A stretch of 64,000 bases of DNA from the NCBI RefSeq assembly GCF_030549615.1, contig NZ_CP130832.1:3720001-3784000 (forward strand), given 5' to 3'. The DNA is from Stenotrophomonas sp. 610A2 (GTDB taxonomy: Bacteria > Pseudomonadota > Gammaproteobacteria > Xanthomonadales > Xanthomonadaceae). Under the pieces are notes generated by a model that was given only the letters and a program-made list of their open reading frames with translations, ran no database searches and had not been told where the DNA came from. Of this stretch, positions 52,113-60,746 are shown piece after piece. The translations under genes and the position numbers were made by a program. Position 1 is the first letter of the stretch. The number at the start of each line of letters is the position of its first letter.

Positions 52113-53119
52113 TCCTTCACCCGCAACAGCGTTGGCACGGGCCGCCGCCGCAATGGCAGCCCTTCCGTTACCACGCGCTGGAAGCGATGGATGAAGGCAT
52201 CCTGGTTGTCCACGAAGTGCTCGCGTGCCTGCCGTGACAAATTGTTCAAAGCACTGTCGGAAAGCCGCAACGCGCGTTTCACCGCGAGTTCAATGCCAGC
52301 CGGGTCGACGTAATAGCGCCATACCAGATCGCGCTTGACCGCCTCGGCCGGCAACATCAACAGCCCACGCCGCGCACTCACCAGTTCATTCATGGGTTCG
52401 CCATCGGTGGTCAGCGTCACCGCACCCACGCTCAAGGCTTCCATCAGGTAGTGACCGTAACCTTCGGTTTCGGACGGACAGATATGGAACAGGCATTGGT
52501 TCTGCAATCTGCGTAGTTCGGCCTCATCAAGCACCGCGATGCGATGGTCGATATTGTCCGCCGTCACCTTCGGGCCGGCAGTGCGCGGGTTCTGCACCAC
52601 GATCAGCAGCGGCCATTGCGGGTGCCTGCGCCATGTTTCCAGCAACACCTGCGTGCCTTTGGCACTGCTGCGCCCGGCCAGATGGAAGAACACACGCTGG
52701 CGCTGCACATCGGGCAGCAGGCGGTCCTCGCTGGTGAAGCCGATGTAACGGGTGGTGCAACCCAAACCGGCAAAGATGCGCTCGGCGTGACGGGTCTTGC
52801 ACAGCACCGCATCAAACCGCGCCAGGTTCGGGTGCCAGCGCGGCAGGAACCACTCCGGATTGGGCAACAGGAAATTGCGTTCGGCCAAGGGCAGGCAGCG
52901 CGGGTAGACGCGCTCGGAGAATATCTGCAGCGGCACCCGCCCCTGCAGCAGACGCCGCCCCCACAGGCCAGCGACTTGCGCGCGGGTGCGGCCGGTACTG
53001 CCAAGTCCTACCCGCTCGGTTGCAAACAGCGGTGCCAACAAGCGCTGCATCAGATCCAGGTCACGGCTCAGGCCAACGCCGTTCTCGCGACTGATCAAAC
53101 GAACGCACGGAGCTGTCAT
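52109..53119 (-). CDS. GT4-like glycosyltransferase
   Basis: A 336-residue GT-B fold glycosyltransferase. The N-terminal domain is about 1-150; the C-terminal nucleotide-sugar domain (about 155-336) has VFFHLAGRSSAKGTQVLLE, the E-x7-E segment CPSETEGYGHYLMEALSVG and a GEPMNELV stretch. It would add a sugar from a nucleotide donor. ATG 53119 was chosen over GTG 53149; neither has a good ribosome site. Its stop overlaps the sulfotransferase start (ATGA). The pair is divergent from an OmpR-type regulator. Confidence 0.82.
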   Translation of the reverse strand: MTAPCVRLISRENGVGLSRDLDLMQRLLAPLFATERVGLGSTGRTRAQVAGLWGRRLLQGRVPLQIFSERVYPRCLPLAERNFLLPNPEWFLPRWHPNLARFDAVLCKTRHAERIFAGLGCTTRYIGFTSEDRLLPDVQRQRVFFHLAGRSSAKGTQVLLETWRRHPQWPLLIVVQNPRTAGPKVTADNIDHRIAVLDEAELRRLQNQCLFHICPSETEGYGHYLMEALSVGAVTLTTDGEPMNELVSARRGLLMLPAEAVKRDLVWRYYVDPAGIELAVKRALRLSDSALNNLSRQAREHFVDNQDAFIHRFQRVVTEGLPLRRRPVPTLLRVKE

Positions 53120-53205
53120 GGTGGAGGGCGCCAGAGTGGGATGGCGCACTCTAGCCAGCGGCTTTCAACCCCCGATGCTGAACCGGGCGACAGTCCGCCC
53201 GGCAC

Positions 53206-53222
53206 TGACAAACATTGACAAA
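53206..53222. promoter_or_regulatory. TGACAAA direct repeat upstream of response regulator
   Basis: TGACAAA-CAT-TGACAAA, a direct repeat with 10-base period (one helical turn), about 75 bases upstream of the response-regulator start in the divergent region. OmpR-type regulators bind such tandem repeats, so autoregulation is plausible. No clear -35/-10 pair was found. Confidence 0.4.
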
Positions 53223-53294
53223 TTGGCGCGCTATGATGCGTCGCGCGGCCCCGGATGCGGAGTCCCCCAGCACGGCCGCAGCGAAAGGAAGCCC

Positions 53295-54005
53295 ATGCCC
53301 ACCCATCTCCTGGTGGTCGACGACGATCCCGACCTGCGCAACCTGATAGCCGACTTCCTCGGCCAGCATGGTTACAGCGTGGCCACCGCCGAAAGCGCTG
53401 CACAGATGCGCCTGTCCATGAACAGCCAACGCCCTGACCTGGTGGTGTTGGACGTGATGATGCCCGGCGAAGATGGTTTGAGCGCGATGCGTCAGCTGGT
53501 CGGCGAACGCAATGCGCCGCCGGTGATCATGCTGAGCGCGCTGGGCAGCGATACCGACCGCATCATCGGCCTTGAAGTGGGCGCCGATGATTACCTGTCC
53601 AAGCCCTGCAACCCGCGCGAGTTGCTGGCGCGCATCCGTGCCCGCCTGCGGCGTGCGCAGGCCGATGCCGAGCAGACACAGAGCCCGCACCCGGTCTACG
53701 AATTCGGCGGCTGGCGGCTGGACGCGCTGCGTCGCGACCTGCGTGATCCCGATGGCGTCTACGTCACCTTGTCGGACAGCGAATTCACCCTGCTGCGCGC
53801 CTTCGTCGAGCATCCACAATGGGTATTGAGCCGGGACCAGCTACTGGACAATGCCCGCAACCGCGGTAGCGACGTCTACGACCGCGCCATCGACAGCCAG
53901 ATCAGCCGCCTGCGCCGCAAGTTGAATGAGCGCGGTCATCCAGAACTGATCCGCACCGTGCGCAACGAAGGCTATCTGCTGCTGCCACCGGTAAGACGTC
54001 TGTGA
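53295..54005 (+). CDS. OmpR-family response regulator
   Basis: A 236-residue regulator. Receiver (about 1-120) with Asp9/Asp10/Asp11, phospho-acceptor Asp53 in VVLDVMMPG and Lys103 in YLSKPCN. The C-terminal winged helix (about 140-232) has LSDSEFTLLRAFVEHPQWVLSRDQLL and RAIDSQISRLRRKL, then IRTVRNEGYLL. AAAGGAAG lies about six bases before the ATG at 53295; an in-frame start far upstream is rejected. It overlaps the kinase gene (GTGA), its partner. Confidence 0.95.
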   Translation: MPTHLLVVDDDPDLRNLIADFLGQHGYSVATAESAAQMRLSMNSQRPDLVVLDVMMPGEDGLSAMRQLVGERNAPPVIMLSALGSDTDRIIGLEVGADDYLSKPCNPRELLARIRARLRRAQADAEQTQSPHPVYEFGGWRLDALRRDLRDPDGVYVTLSDSEFTLLRAFVEHPQWVLSRDQLLDNARNRGSDVYDRAIDSQISRLRRKLNERGHPELIRTVRNEGYLLLPPVRRL

Positions 54006-55435
54006 AACGTCCGCTTTCCATTTTCACCCGCACCTTCCTGCTGTTGCTGGTTGCCCTGCTGGTGGCGTTGGCGCTTGGCATCGGCCTGCTGCTGACCCGG
54101 CCCCCGGTGCGTCCGGCAGGCGTGCCGCTGTCGGAAGTGGTGGCGCTGCTGTCCAGCGAACTGCCCTCGGCCAACAACCGCCTGACCGTCGCCGACAGCG
54201 CGCGCCAGCCCACCTGCCCTGAAGGCCATCAAGCCGACCCCTTCATGCGTGCGCGGCTGGCCGGTTGGTTGGGCGTGCCGCTGGATCAGATCCAGTACTG
54301 CGGCGGCATGCGTCGGTTGGGGCCGGATATGGGCATGCACATGCCACCACCGCGCCGTTTCGATCCATCCGCGGACGGCGGCAACGGGCCACAGCCCGAT
54401 CAGACAATGAATCGCCCGCCCCCGATGATGCAGAACGCGCCGCCTGTCGACATCGGCCGCCGCGCCAATGCACCCTTGTTCGGTGACTTCATGGTCGCCC
54501 TGCACAGGCCGGACGGCCACTGGCGCAGCGTCACCCACCGCATGCCCGGTCCACTGCCGAGTGTGGCCAATCATGTGCTGTTGCTGTTCCTGCTCGGCGC
54601 TTTGGCGATGCTGCCGTTGGCGTGGTGGTTCTCGCGTGCGCTGTCTGCGCCCATCCGCAGTTTCGCCCAGGCCGCTGATCGGCTCGGCAGCCACCCTGGC
54701 ACCGCACCGCTGGATCGCAGCGGTCCGGCCGAACTGGCCCGCGCGGCGGACTCGTTCAACACCATGCAGGCACGCATCAACCGCCTGATCGATGAGCGCA
54801 CCCGTACCATCGGCGCGATCGCCCATGATCTGCGTACACCGCTGGCGCGGCTGTCGTTCCGCCTGCAGGCCTTGCCGGAGGAATCCCGCGACAAGGCCAG
54901 CGCGGACATTGATGAGATGAGCCGCATGATCACCGCCGCGCTGGATTTCCTGCACGGCCAGTCGCAACCCGGCCCACGCGACCGCCTCGACTTCGCCAGC
55001 CTGGTGGAAAGCGCGGTCGACGACCTCGCCGATACCGGCCTGGAGGTAAGCCTTGGCAGCGCTGAACCGGCACTGCTGCTGGGCGACCCACTGGCATTGC
55101 GGCGCGCGGTATCCAACCTGATCGACAACGCGCTCAAGTACGGCGGCAGCGCGCGCCTGCAGCTGTACCGCGATGGCGAAAATGTCGTGCTTGCCGTGGA
55201 CGACGACGGTCCCGGCATTGATGCGGCACGCGAGAACGAGCTGTTCCTGCCGTTCGCGCGCGGTGATGAATCCCGCAACCGCGATACCGGCGGCATCGGC
55301 CTGGGCCTGTCGGTGGCGCATGCGGTGGTGCTGGATCACGGCGGCACCTTGCGCCTGCACAACCGCAGCGAAGGCGGCCTGCGTGCCTTGATGACGCTGC
55401 CTTGCCTGCCGGCTGATCAGGCAAGCCTTGCCTGA
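54002..55435 (+). CDS. Membrane sensor histidine kinase
   Basis: A 477-residue EnvZ-like kinase. Two membrane helices (about 9-32 and 190-210) enclose a periplasmic sensor rich in His/Met/Pro (GMRRLGPDMGMHMPPPRRFDP near 100-120), a composition typical of metal sensing. A HAMP linker (about 212-265), the phospho-acceptor His275 in AIAHDLRTPLARLSF, and a HATPase domain (NLIDNALKYGGSARL, then DDDGPGID, GGIGLGLSVAH) follow. The start is GTG 54002, overlapping the regulator stop. The Met/His-rich loop suggests copper or another metal as signal, an inference. Confidence 0.94.
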   Translation: MKRPLSIFTRTFLLLLVALLVALALGIGLLLTRPPVRPAGVPLSEVVALLSSELPSANNRLTVADSARQPTCPEGHQADPFMRARLAGWLGVPLDQIQYCGGMRRLGPDMGMHMPPPRRFDPSADGGNGPQPDQTMNRPPPMMQNAPPVDIGRRANAPLFGDFMVALHRPDGHWRSVTHRMPGPLPSVANHVLLLFLLGALAMLPLAWWFSRALSAPIRSFAQAADRLGSHPGTAPLDRSGPAELARAADSFNTMQARINRLIDERTRTIGAIAHDLRTPLARLSFRLQALPEESRDKASADIDEMSRMITAALDFLHGQSQPGPRDRLDFASLVESAVDDLADTGLEVSLGSAEPALLLGDPLALRRAVSNLIDNALKYGGSARLQLYRDGENVVLAVDDDGPGIDAARENELFLPFARGDESRNRDTGGIGLGLSVAHAVVLDHGGTLRLHNRSEGGLRALMTLPCLPADQASLA

Positions 55436-55442
55436 GACGGCG

Positions 55443-55470
55443 CGTCATTCCCGCGCAGGCGGGAATGACG
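55443..55470. terminator. Strong convergent hairpin after kinase gene
   Basis: CGTCATTCCCGC (55443-55454), loop GCAG, GCGGGAATGACG (55459-55470): a perfect 12-base stem eight bases after the kinase stop and 46 bases before the gshA stop. It probably terminates both convergent genes, though no long T run follows. GTCATTCCCGC is a sequence commonly repeated in proteobacterial genomes. Confidence 0.62.
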
Positions 55471-55515
55471 GCACAGGAGCAAAGGCGAGAACCTCGCCTC
55501 GAGCAGCCTCGTCAA

Positions 55516-56880
55516 TCAGTATGCAAACTCGCCGAACAAGGGATCGACGCTGCCATTCCAGCGTCCATGGAACAGCTCCAGCTTGCGCTCGGCTGCGGTC
55601 TTGCCCGAATCAACAATCTCCTGCAGCACATCCAGGAAGCGCGTTTCATCCTGACCATCGGCATTGAGCGCGGCACGACGACGCAGGCCGTCACGCGAAA
55701 TCGCCAAGGCTTCGCGTGCGAGATCACGCACGGTGCCATTGCGGAACGGCAGGTTCATCGCCTGCCTGGGCACGCCATCGCGCAGCACGTTGCGTTCGGC
55801 CAGGCTGAAGTCCTTGACCAGGTCCCAGGCCGCATTCAACGCGGTCTCGTCATACAACAGGCCCACCCAGAATGCGGGCAGCGCGCAGATGCGGCTCCAC
55901 GGGCCACTGTCGGCACCGCGCATTTCCAGATACTTCTTCAGCCGTACTTCCGGGAAAGCTGTCGTGGTGTGGTCCGACCAGTCACGCAGGGTCGGCAAGG
56001 CGCCCGGCAATGCCGGCAACTTGCCCTGCAGGAAATCGCGGAAGCTCTGGCCGCTGGCATCGTGGTAGATGCCGTCGCGGTAGGAGAAGTACATCGGCAC
56101 ATCCAGCAGATAGTCGACGTAGCGCTCGTAGCCGAATCCATCCTCGAACACGAAGTCGAGCATGCCGGTACGGTCCGGATCGGTATCGGTCCAGATATGC
56201 GAACGGTAGCTGAGATAACCGTTGGGCTTGCCTTCGGTGAACGGCGAATCGGCGAACAGCGCGGTGGCGATCGGCTGCAGGGCCAGCGATACGCGGAACT
56301 TCTTCACCATGTCCGCTTCACTGGCGTAATCCAGGTTGACCTGCACCGTGCAGGTGCGGGTCATCATGTCCAGGCCGAGCGAACCGACCTTGGGCATGTA
56401 GCTCTTCATGATCTGGTAGCGGCCCTTGGGCATCCACGGCATGTCAGCGCGGGTCCACTTGGGCTGGAAGCCCATGCCAAGGAAACCCAGCTGCAACTCA
56501 CCTGCCACCTGTGCCACTTCATTGAGATGGCTGCCGGTCTCCACGCAGGTCTGGTGGATGGTTTCCAGCGCCGCGCCCGAGAGCTCCAACTGACCGGCCG
56601 GTTCCAGGGTCACCGAGGCACCATCACGCAGCAGCGCGATGGTATTGCCGTTCTCCTGCACAGGTTCCCAGCCGAACCGGGTCAGCCCGTCGAGCAACGC
56701 ATTGATGCCGCGCTCGCCTTCAAAGGTGGGCGGGCGCAGGTCATCCAGGCGGAACCCGAACTTCTCGTGCTCGGTACCGATCCGCCATTGCGACTTGGGC
56801 TTTTCACCCGACGCGATGCTCTGGACCAACTGGTCGCGGTGGGTGATGGGTGTGTCAGCGACGTGGCTCGGGCTCGACAA
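55516..56880 (-). CDS. gshA: Glutamate-cysteine ligase, plant-type
   Basis: A 454-residue ligase that joins glutamate and cysteine, the first step of glutathione synthesis. It belongs to the plant-like proteobacterial group (GshA class III) with [12 protein letters not shown] near the N-terminus, [22 protein letters not shown] near 95-115, and a long [18 protein letters not shown] core. There is no good ATG; a TTG at 56880 starts [14 protein letters not shown], which matches the expected N-terminus, while the GTG at 56949 adds 23 poorly conserved residues. Neither has a strong ribosome site. It is alone on its strand, convergent with a kinase gene. Confidence 0.9.
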   Translation of the reverse strand: MSSPSHVADTPITHRDQLVQSIASGEKPKSQWRIGTEHEKFGFRLDDLRPPTFEGERGINALLDGLTRFGWEPVQENGNTIALLRDGASVTLEPAGQLELSGAALETIHQTCVETGSHLNEVAQVAGELQLGFLGMGFQPKWTRADMPWMPKGRYQIMKSYMPKVGSLGLDMMTRTCTVQVNLDYASEADMVKKFRVSLALQPIATALFADSPFTEGKPNGYLSYRSHIWTDTDPDRTGMLDFVFEDGFGYERYVDYLLDVPMYFSYRDGIYHDASGQSFRDFLQGKLPALPGALPTLRDWSDHTTTAFPEVRLKKYLEMRGADSGPWSRICALPAFWVGLLYDETALNAAWDLVKDFSLAERNVLRDGVPRQAMNLPFRNGTVRDLAREALAISRDGLRRRAALNADGQDETRFLDVLQEIVDSGKTAAERKLELFHGRWNGSVDPLFGEFAY

Positions 56881-57083
56881 GGGCAGGCTCGCAGAATTCT
56901 GGTCAGGGCGGGAAGGTGGGGGCCAGCCCCCGCCATCGCAAGGGCGCACTATATCGTGGCGTACCTTGCCATCGTGTCACGGCAGCGGTTTTCAGCGTCC
57001 TATAAAAGCAGACTTGACCGCCGCAGGCGCTGCGCCTGCGAGTCATTCCGCGGCTGACTGGGCACTCGCCCTACACTGTATGG

Positions 57084-57782
57084 ATGAGCCGCACCCATCA
57101 TCATGAAACCCATCGTTCGGACCGTGTCGGCTGGCTGCGCGCCGCCGTGCTGGGCGCGAACGACGGCATCGTCTCGGTTGCCGGGCTGGTGGTCGGCGTC
57201 GCTGCCAGCGGCGCCAGCCCCTCGGCGATCCTGGCCACCGGCGTTGCCGGCACCGTGGCTGGCGCCATGTCGATGGCCGCTGGCGAGTATGTCTCGGTCA
57301 TGTCCCAGGCCGATGCCGAACGCGCCGATCTGGCACTGGAACGCCGCGAGCTGCATGAGGACCCGCACAGTGAGCTGCAGGAGCTGGCCGGCATCTACCG
57401 CCGCCGCGGCCTAAGCCCCGAGCTTGCCCAACAGGTTGCCGAGCAGCTGACCGCCCACGACGCCCTGGCCGCCCATGCGCGCGACGAGCTGGGGATCACC
57501 GAGGAACTGCGCGCGCGCCCGCTGCAGGCAGCGGCCGCCTCGGCCAGCGCCTTCATCGTCGGTGCCGCGCTGCCAGTGCTGACCGCGCTGCTGGCTCCGC
57601 ACGCGCTGGTGGCACAGGTGACTACCGCCGCCACCCTGGTCGGACTGTGCATCACCGGTGCGCTGGCGGCACGCGCTGGTGGCGCACCGGTGCTGCGTGG
57701 TGCATTGCGGGTAGTGTTCTGGGGCGCATTGGCAATGGCTGCCGCCGCAGCCATCGGTCACCTCTTCCAGATCACGGTGTAA
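57084..57782 (+). CDS. VIT/CCC1-family metal transporter
   Basis: A 232-residue membrane protein of the vacuolar iron transporter family, which moves Fe(II) or Mn(II) out of the cytoplasm. The signature is VGWLRAAVLGANDGIVSVAG near residues 15-34, then GAMSMAAGEYVSVMSQADAE near 60-80. A charged cytoplasmic domain (about 80-150, ELGITEELRARP) sits between helices 2 and 3, and there are five hydrophobic segments. It is three bases ahead of the AraC gene, so the pair is likely an operon. Confidence 0.92.
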   Translation: MSRTHHHETHRSDRVGWLRAAVLGANDGIVSVAGLVVGVAASGASPSAILATGVAGTVAGAMSMAAGEYVSVMSQADAERADLALERRELHEDPHSELQELAGIYRRRGLSPELAQQVAEQLTAHDALAAHARDELGITEELRARPLQAAAASASAFIVGAALPVLTALLAPHALVAQVTTAATLVGLCITGALAARAGGAPVLRGALRVVFWGALAMAAAAAIGHLFQITV

Positions 57783-57785
57783 CGC

Positions 57786-58619
57786 ATGAGCATCCACGCC
57801 GACACCACCACCAACCTGCTCGCCCAGTTGTCCTCATTGGTCGACTGCGAGCGCGCCGAGGGCTACGCCTGCATCACCGCGCGTCGCGAACACGGCGCCA
57901 GTTCGGTGGACATCCCGCAGCCACAGTTCGCCATCCTGCTGCAGGGGCGCAAACAGGCCCGCACTGCGCAGCAGTCGCTTGAATTCGGCCCCGGCGATCT
58001 GTTCCTGATCACCCGTCGCAGCCGCATCGACGTAGTCAATATTCCCGATCCGCACAGTGGTTTGTATCTCAGTGCCATCGTGCCGCTATGCCCGGAAGTA
58101 CTGGCCGCAGCGCGCGCCTTGTGGAGTGATGCCCTGCCCGATGCCGGCGACGCGCTGGCACGTCTGCCGCTGGCCGAGCACGGCACCGCCCTGCTGCAAT
58201 GGCGGCAGGCATTGCAGAACGGCCACTACACCGAAGCACGTCTGGCCCTGGCTACGCTGGTGGTGGCGTTCTGCAGGCGCGGCCATGGCAGCCTGCTGGT
58301 GGCGCCCGAGCCCGGCCTCGGCGACCGCATTCGCGACCTGGTTGCCGCGCAACCGGAACGTGACTGGCAATCGCGTGATTTCGAATCTCACCTTGGAATC
58401 AGCGGTGCCACCCTGCGCCGGCGCCTGGCCAGCGAACAACTCAGCGTACGCGAACTGGTGGTCGACACGCGGCTAGCCCATGCCATGCAATTGCTCTACA
58501 CCACCCGCCTGCCACTGAAGACCGTGGCAGCGCGCGCCGGCTATCGCTCGCTGGGCAGTTTCAACAAGCGCTTTGCCGCACGCTACGGGCTGGAGCCGGC
58601 GGCAATCGGCAACAGCTGA
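57786..58619 (+). CDS. AraC-family transcription regulator
   Basis: A 277-residue regulator with an N-terminal cupin-like ligand domain (about 25-110, with FAILLQGRKQ and PGDLFLITRRSRID) and a C-terminal AraC helix-turn-helix pair (about 175-275, with FESHLGISGATLRRRLASEQLSVRELV and LKTVAARAGYRSLGSFNKRFAARYG). The ligand is unknown. It follows the VIT-family gene by three bases. A 30-base inverted repeat (58631-58660) 11 bases after its stop may be a target or terminator. Confidence 0.92.
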   Translation: MSIHADTTTNLLAQLSSLVDCERAEGYACITARREHGASSVDIPQPQFAILLQGRKQARTAQQSLEFGPGDLFLITRRSRIDVVNIPDPHSGLYLSAIVPLCPEVLAAARALWSDALPDAGDALARLPLAEHGTALLQWRQALQNGHYTEARLALATLVVAFCRRGHGSLLVAPEPGLGDRIRDLVAAQPERDWQSRDFESHLGISGATLRRRLASEQLSVRELVVDTRLAHAMQLLYTTRLPLKTVAARAGYRSLGSFNKRFAARYGLEPAAIGNS

Positions 58620-58630
58620 TCGCGATGCGA

Positions 58631-58660
58631 GCGTTTCGCGCGCCATTGTGAGCGAAACGC
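58631..58660. promoter_or_regulatory. Inverted repeat between AraC and MBL genes
   Basis: GCGTTTCGC (58631-58639) and GCGAAACGC (58652-58660), 9-base arms with 12 bases between. It sits 60 bases upstream of the MBL-fold gene. It could be an operator for the AraC protein or a weak terminator; no T run. Confidence 0.38.
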
Positions 58661-58719
58661 GGGCACGCTCCGGCGCAGCATGAAGGCTCCACGGCATAGC
58701 CGTCCTTGCAGGAGCCCCC

Positions 58720-59697
58720 ATGCGTATCCACCCCCGACACCGTATCGCCGCCGCCTTGTTGATCCTCGCCGTCAGTTGCGGCGCACAGGCGCGCAGCGCG
58801 CATGCCCCGCAGCAGCAGGTTGCCGGTGTCTATCACCAACAGATCGGCGAACTGCAGGTCACTGCCTTGTTCGACGGCACGGTGGCATTGGGCCGGCAGG
58901 CACTGGTGGGCATTGATCCCGGCGCGGTCACCCGGCTGCTTGAGCATGGTTACGTGCCGGAAGATGGCAAAGGCCTGCAGACCGCGGTCAACGCCTATCT
59001 GGTGCAACGCGGTGACCATCTGAGCCTGATCGACACCGGCACCGCGCAATGCTTCGGCGCCGGCATCGGCCTGGGTCAGGTGCTGGGCAACCTGCGTGCC
59101 GCCGGCTACGACCCAGCCGAGGTCGATGACGTGCTGCTGACCCACGCCCACCCTGACCATATGTGCGGCCTGCTCGATGCGCAGGGCAAGGCGGCCTTCC
59201 CGAAAGCCACGGTATGGCTGTCGCAGGCCGATGCCGCGTACTGGCTGGACCCAGCCAGCGAAGCCACCGCCCCGCAGCCGCTGCGGTTCGCGTTTGCCCT
59301 GGCCCGCACTGCAGTCGCGCCTTACGCAGCCGCCGGCACGCTGCACCGCTTCGCCCCGGGCGAACGCCTGCCGACCGGCATCACCGCGCTGGACAGCCAC
59401 GGCCATACCCCCGGCCATGTCTCGTATCTGCTTGAAGGTGGCAGCGGCCAGCAGCTGCTGGTCTGGGGCGACATCGTGCATTTCCACGCGGTACAGTTCG
59501 CCCGCCCGGACGCCGCCTTCGAGGCCGACAGCGACCGCACCGCTGCGATTGCCAGCCGTCGTCGGCTGATGGCGGAGGCGTCAGATCACGGCTGGTGGGT
59601 AGCCGGCGCGCACCTGCCGTTCCCCGGCCTCGGGCATATACGTCGCGAGGGTGAGGCGTTCGCGTGGGTGCTGGGTGAGTTCTCGCCGTTGAAGTGA
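58720..59697 (+). CDS. Secreted MBL-fold hydrolase
   Basis: A 325-residue exported metallo-hydrolase. Signal peptide RHRIAAALLILAVSCGAQA. Zinc ligands are THAHPDH near 144-150, HGHTPGH near 226-232, and an Asp in WGDIVHFH near 247. The THAHPDH form with the long spacer is that of the lactonase/quorum-quenching and phosphorylcholine-esterase-like groups, not beta-lactamases. Substrate unknown. It follows the AraC gene. Confidence 0.86.
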   Translation: MRIHPRHRIAAALLILAVSCGAQARSAHAPQQQVAGVYHQQIGELQVTALFDGTVALGRQALVGIDPGAVTRLLEHGYVPEDGKGLQTAVNAYLVQRGDHLSLIDTGTAQCFGAGIGLGQVLGNLRAAGYDPAEVDDVLLTHAHPDHMCGLLDAQGKAAFPKATVWLSQADAAYWLDPASEATAPQPLRFAFALARTAVAPYAAAGTLHRFAPGERLPTGITALDSHGHTPGHVSYLLEGGSGQQLLVWGDIVHFHAVQFARPDAAFEADSDRTAAIASRRRLMAEASDHGWWVAGAHLPFPGLGHIRREGEAFAWVLGEFSPLK

Positions 59698-59715
59698 TGC
59701 TGTTGCTGTTGCTGT

Positions 59716-59741
59716 CCCCTCTCCCGTTTACGGGAGAGGGG
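59716..59741. terminator. Hairpin after MBL gene (CCCCTCTCCCG repeat)
   Basis: CCCCTCTCCCG (59716-59726), loop TTTA, CGGGAGAGGGG (59731-59741), a perfect 11-base stem 19 bases after the MBL gene stop. The sequence followed by TAGGGGTGAGGG is a widespread proteobacterial repeat. It probably helps end the transcript. Confidence 0.6.
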
Positions 59742-59805
59742 TAGGGGTGAGGGCAGCTTTGGCTTTGGCTTTGGCTCTGACACGAACCAAAAGCCACAAA
59801 ACAAG

Positions 59806-59830
59806 AACGCCGCCCTGACAAGGCGGCGTT
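59806..59830. terminator. Bidirectional terminator between MBL gene and engB
   Basis: AACGCCGCC (59806-59814), loop CTGACAA, GGCGGCGTT (59822-59830). On the minus strand the stem is followed by CTTGTTTTGTG, so it is best suited to end engB; on the plus strand TGTTGTGC follows. Confidence 0.7.
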
Positions 59831-59859
59831 TGTTGTGCAGTGGATACTGACAGAGCATC

Positions 59860-59885
59860 AGCTTCGCGGCTTACGCCGCTCCCAC
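59860..59885 (-). repeat. SMAG-like palindrome near engB, copy 1
   Basis: AGCTTCGCGG followed by CTTACGCCGCTCCCAC. Read on the minus strand it is GTGGGAGCGGCGTAAGC then CGCGAAGCT, a variant of the GTAGGAGCGGCG family. Confidence 0.8.
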
Positions 59886-59900
59886 AAGCCAGACATTGTC

Positions 59901-59926
59901 AGCTTCGCGGCTTACGCCGCTCCTAC
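59901..59926 (-). repeat. SMAG-like palindrome near engB, copy 2
   Basis: Same sequence as 59860-59885 but ending CTCCTAC, so the minus strand begins with the diagnostic GTAG. It lies 15 bases after copy 1 in the same orientation. Confidence 0.82.
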
Positions 59927-59928
59927 AA

Positions 59929-59946
59929 GGCTTACGCCGCTCCCAC
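59929..59946 (-). repeat. Truncated SMAG-like repeat overlapping engB stop
   Basis: GGCTTACGCCGCTCCCAC, the second half of the same repeat, lying at the 3' end of engB. The TAA within it (59932-59934) is the engB stop codon, so the repeat supplies the last codons and stop. Confidence 0.75.
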
Positions 59947-60573
59947 ATCCCCTGCGCCGTCCGCTGCCGGCGGGTTCAAGCCCAGCCAGCCGCCGATGAT
60001 GGCGCGCGCTTCGTCCACGCCCTGGCGCGATTCGCCGGAGAAGGTCTGTACGCTGACAGTGTCACCAAAGATCGAATGCAGCTCCTTGCGCACCTTCTGC
60101 AGGGTCTGCATCTGCTGGCCACGGCCCAGCTTGTCGGCCTTGGTCAGCAGGGCGTGCGCAGGCAAGCCGCGCTGTACCGCATAACCCAGCATCTGCCGGT
60201 CGTAGTCCTTCAGCGGATGACGGATGTCCATCACCACCACCAGGCCCTTGAGGGCATTGCGGGTGCGGAAGTACTGGTCGATGAAGGCCTGCCAATGGGC
60301 CTGCAGGTCCAGCGGCACCTTGGCGTAGCCGTAACCGGGCAGATCGACCAGGTGCGCCTCGGGGGTTACCTCGAAGAACACCAACTGCTGGGTGCGGCCG
60401 GGGGTCTTGGAGACGCGGGCCAGGGAGTTTTGGCGGGTCAGCGCGTTGAGCGCGCTGGACTTGCCGGCGTTGGAGCGACCGGCAAATGCCACTTCGGACC
60501 CCAGATCCGGCGGCAACTGCCGCGAATTGTGGGCGGAAAGGTGGTAACGGGCGCGTTCGATGAGCAATGACAT
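59932..60573 (-). CDS. engB: GTPase EngB (YihA/YsxC)
   Basis: A 213-residue GTP-binding protein needed for assembly of the large ribosomal subunit. Motifs are G1 GRSNAGKSS near residues 36-44, switch/G2 TPGRTQQL, G3 DLPGYG near 81-86, G4 TKAD near 145-148 and SGESRQG for G5. Start is ATG 60573 (or ATG 60579); neither has a Shine-Dalgarno site. The last codons (GAA) and the stop are donated by a SMAG-like repeat, so the C-terminal tail differs from relatives. It is divergent from cytochrome c4. Confidence 0.95.
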   Translation of the reverse strand: MSLLIERARYHLSAHNSRQLPPDLGSEVAFAGRSNAGKSSALNALTRQNSLARVSKTPGRTQQLVFFEVTPEAHLVDLPGYGYAKVPLDLQAHWQAFIDQYFRTRNALKGLVVVMDIRHPLKDYDRQMLGYAVQRGLPAHALLTKADKLGRGQQMQTLQKVRKELHSIFGDTVSVQTFSGESRQGVDEARAIIGGWLGLNPPAADGAGDVGAA

Positions 60574-60746
60574 ATGCATAGGATCGCATGTTGCGACGCC
60601 GCGCGTCGGCTTGGCCGCTGTCCTGGGTCCACCCGCCCTGTCGATTTTGCTGCACTGCTTCGTTGACCGTGCCGCAAAACGCCGTTGATAATCCGGGCGA
60701 TGCCGGCGGAAAGCCCCGCCCGGCCCGGTCCACACGGAGCTTCAGC

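Noticed and set aside
53215..53237. TTGACA and TATGAT as a promoter
   Set aside because: The gap between them is only 11 bases, too short for a sigma-70 promoter.
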